Shown here: in pieces, positions 55,282-56,894 of the stretch
How positions within the stretch are numbered: position 1 is the stretch's first letter
Layout: every line of letters begins with the position of its first letter
From: Bacteroidota bacterium
GTDB lineage: Bacteria; Bacteroidota; Bacteroidia; Chitinophagales; Chitinophagaceae
Reading direction: 5' to 3'
DNA: 56,894 bases
NCBI GenBank assembly: GCA_029558715.1
Contig: JAKQEA010000201.1
Location: 1 to 56,894 of the forward strand
The notes under the pieces: generated by a model
Database searches by the model: none
Seen by the model: the letters and a program-made list of their open reading frames with translations, nothing else
Told to the model about the DNA's origin: nothing
Position numbers and translations under genes: made by a program

Positions 55282-56894
55282 ATGGCTGAAGTGATATTAA
55301 TGCCCCGCCTTAGCGATACAATGACGGAAGGTGTGATCGCTGCCTGGCATAAAAAAGTGGGTGATACGGTAAAAAAAGGTGATTTACTGGCAGAAGTGGA
55401 AACCGATAAGGCAACCATGGAACTGGAAAGCTATAAAGATGGCGTTCTGTTGCATGTAGGGAGTGATAAAGGAGGAAAGCTGCAGGTGAATGATCTGCTG
55501 GCCATCATTGGTACTGCAGGCGAAGATATTTCTTCATTGATAAAGCAAAATTCGGGTGCCACAACTACTGCTGCACCGGCTAAAAAAGAAAGTCCTGTTG
55601 CGGCTCCGGCAACTCAGCCATCTACTTCCCTTGATATTTCTAAAATGGAAGAAGTGGTATTAATGCCAAGATTAAGTGATACCATGGAAGAAGGAGTAAT
55701 AGCATCCTGGCATAAAAATGTAGGTGATACAGTGAAGAAAGGTGAAGTACTTGCTGAAATCGAAACCGATAAGGCTACCATGGAGCTGGAGAGCTACAAG
55801 AATGGGACATTATTACATATTGGAGCACAGAAGGGTGAAAATATCCCGGTTAATGGTTTGCTCTGCATCATTGGTGAAAAAGGAAAAGTAGATGTTGATG
55901 CCATAGTTGCGGCAACAAAAGGAGGAGTTAGTCAGAAGCCTGCTGCTGAAACTGCAAAAACCATTGCCGAACAACCAGCTACAGTGACAACCATTGCTGC
56001 TGCTGCGGAAAATGGAAGAGTGAAAGCTTCTCCATTAGCTAAGAAAGTAGCGAAAGAAAAAGGAATTGACCTTCATTCACTTCAGGGAAGCGGGGATGGT
56101 GGGAGAATAATAAAAGCTGATATTGATAACTATCAGCCTGCCACCGCCACAAGCATACAACCTGCAGCTAAAACTGCATCAATAGCTGCACCTGTTCCTG
56201 CCTTTACCGGAAGCAAAGAAGAGGGCTATACTGATATTCCTAATTCGCAGATGCGCAATGTAATTGCCAAGCGCCTGGGAGAAAGTAAATTCAGTGCCCC
56301 GCATTTCTATCTTACGATGGAGATCAATATGGATAATGCCATGACGGCAAGAGCGCAGCTGAATGAAATAAGTCCCGCCAAGATCAGCTTCAATGATATG
56401 GTGGTAAAAGCAGTTGCACTGGCCCTTCGCCAGCACCCGGCCATCAATGCTTCATGGATGGGAGATAAGATCCGGCGTTACAGTCATATTCATATTGGTA
56501 TTGCCGTAGCCATTGAAGATGGACTGATCGTTCCGGTCGTTCGCTTTGCCGATCAGAAAACTTTACCACAAATAGCGGCTGAAAGTAAAGAACTTGCCGG
56601 AAAAGCCAAGAACAAAAAATTACAGCCCAACGAATTCACCGGTAATACATTCACCATATCTAACCTGGGAATGATGGATATTGATGAATTCACTGCGATA
56701 ATAAATCCGCCTGACAGTTGCATCATGGCGGTAGGCCGGATCAAAGAGGTAGTAGTAAGAAAAGGAGAAGGTTTTGGAGTTAGTAATGTGATGAAAATTA
56801 CTCTCAGTTGCGATCACCGCAGCGTGGATGGCGCCAGCGGAGCTGCATTCCTTCAAACATTCAAAAAATACCTGGAGAATCCTATCACCATGCT
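55282..56894 (+). CDS. pdhC: Pyruvate dehydrogenase E2 (dihydrolipoamide acetyltransferase), 3' end cut
   Basis: 537 residues are visible and the frame is open at the window end; the sequence reaches 'YLENPITML', so only a residue or two plus the stop should be missing. E2 core of the pyruvate dehydrogenase complex, which transfers acetyl groups to CoA. Two lipoyl domains lie in tandem, with lipoyl lysines Lys43 and Lys164, both in 'ETDKATMELES'. Ala/Pro-rich linkers follow, then the peripheral-subunit-binding domain ('KASPLAKKVAKEKGID', about 250-285). The catalytic acyltransferase domain ends with the active site 'DHRSVDGA', His512. The two lipoyl domains are near copies, showing an internal duplication. 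It is not part of a visible pdhA/pdhB operon here. Confidence 0.95.
   Translation, partial: MAEVILMPRLSDTMTEGVIAAWHKKVGDTVKKGDLLAEVETDKATMELESYKDGVLLHVGSDKGGKLQVNDLLAIIGTAGEDISSLIKQNSGATTTAAPAKKESPVAAPATQPSTSLDISKMEEVVLMPRLSDTMEEGVIASWHKNVGDTVKKGEVLAEIETDKATMELESYKNGTLLHIGAQKGENIPVNGLLCIIGEKGKVDVDAIVAATKGGVSQKPAAETAKTIAEQPATVTTIAAAAENGRVKASPLAKKVAKEKGIDLHSLQGSGDGGRIIKADIDNYQPATATSIQPAAKTASIAAPVPAFTGSKEEGYTDIPNSQMRNVIAKRLGESKFSAPHFYLTMEINMDNAMTARAQLNEISPAKISFNDMVVKAVALALRQHPAINASWMGDKIRRYSHIHIGIAVAIEDGLIVPVVRFADQKTLPQIAAESKELAGKAKNKKLQPNEFTGNTFTISNLGMMDIDEFTAIINPPDSCIMAVGRIKEVVVRKGEGFGVSNVMKITLSCDHRSVDGASGAAFLQTFKKYLENPITM

Overview
The window looks like a chromosomal segment from a Bacteroidota bacterium, most likely of the Chitinophagaceae. 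The grounds are an AT-leaning composition, starts without Shine-Dalgarno sequences, TAnnTTTG-type -7 promoter elements, an atpD-atpC pair separated from the other ATP synthase genes, an FtsI with a C-terminal PASTA domain, an FtsZ with a very long C-terminal linker, and many family-typical proteins (TIGR01777, DUF3052, DUF4197, AsmA-like giants). I see no tRNA, rRNA, insertion sequence, prophage or CRISPR array.

Layout. 1-9.8 kb: a partial unknown gene, a membrane-anchored alpha/beta hydrolase, a divergent oxyR/katG peroxide-defence pair with a visible OxyR operator, an LD-carboxypeptidase, a Crp/Fnr regulator, a GH3 glycosidase and a secreted YARHG protein. 9.9-24.5 kb: metG, an AsmA/TamB-like giant, a secreted TPR-CHAT protease, a membrane protein carrying two halves of an acyl carrier protein in swapped order, a FadN-like beta-oxidation enzyme, a secreted SH3-like protein paired with a signal-less metzincin, and a TIGR01777 protein. 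24.6-27.6 kb: a two-gene ABC transporter and a convergent DEAD-box helicase with a long leader. 28.0-45.0 kb (minus strand): the dcw division/cell-wall operon mraZ-rsmH-ftsL-ftsI-murE-mraY-murD-ftsW-murG-murC-ftsQ-ftsA-ftsZ, about 17 kb, with periodic MraZ-box-like repeats in front of it and a strong terminator behind ftsZ; murF and ddl are absent. 45.2-56.9 kb: DUF3052, queA, an orphan histidine kinase, yqgE, a DUF4197 lipoprotein, atpC-atpD, a decayed methyltransferase fragment, a GNAT protein, dnaX, and a pyruvate dehydrogenase E2 gene cut by the window end.

Most of the window is housekeeping. The least ordinary items are (1) the circularly permuted-looking acyl carrier/membrane protein at 18934-19635, directly behind the CHAT protease gene; (2) an A9 run in dnaX after which both alternative frames stop at once, as expected for slippage that makes a short gamma subunit; (3) three GTG repeats with a 10-nt period in front of mraZ; and (4) a near-consensus OxyR site between oxyR and katG. 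Several start codons were moved to internal positions (GH3 6311, MurC 33997, MurD 37835, FtsI 42922, FtsL 43397, DUF3052 45243) for the reasons given in each entry.
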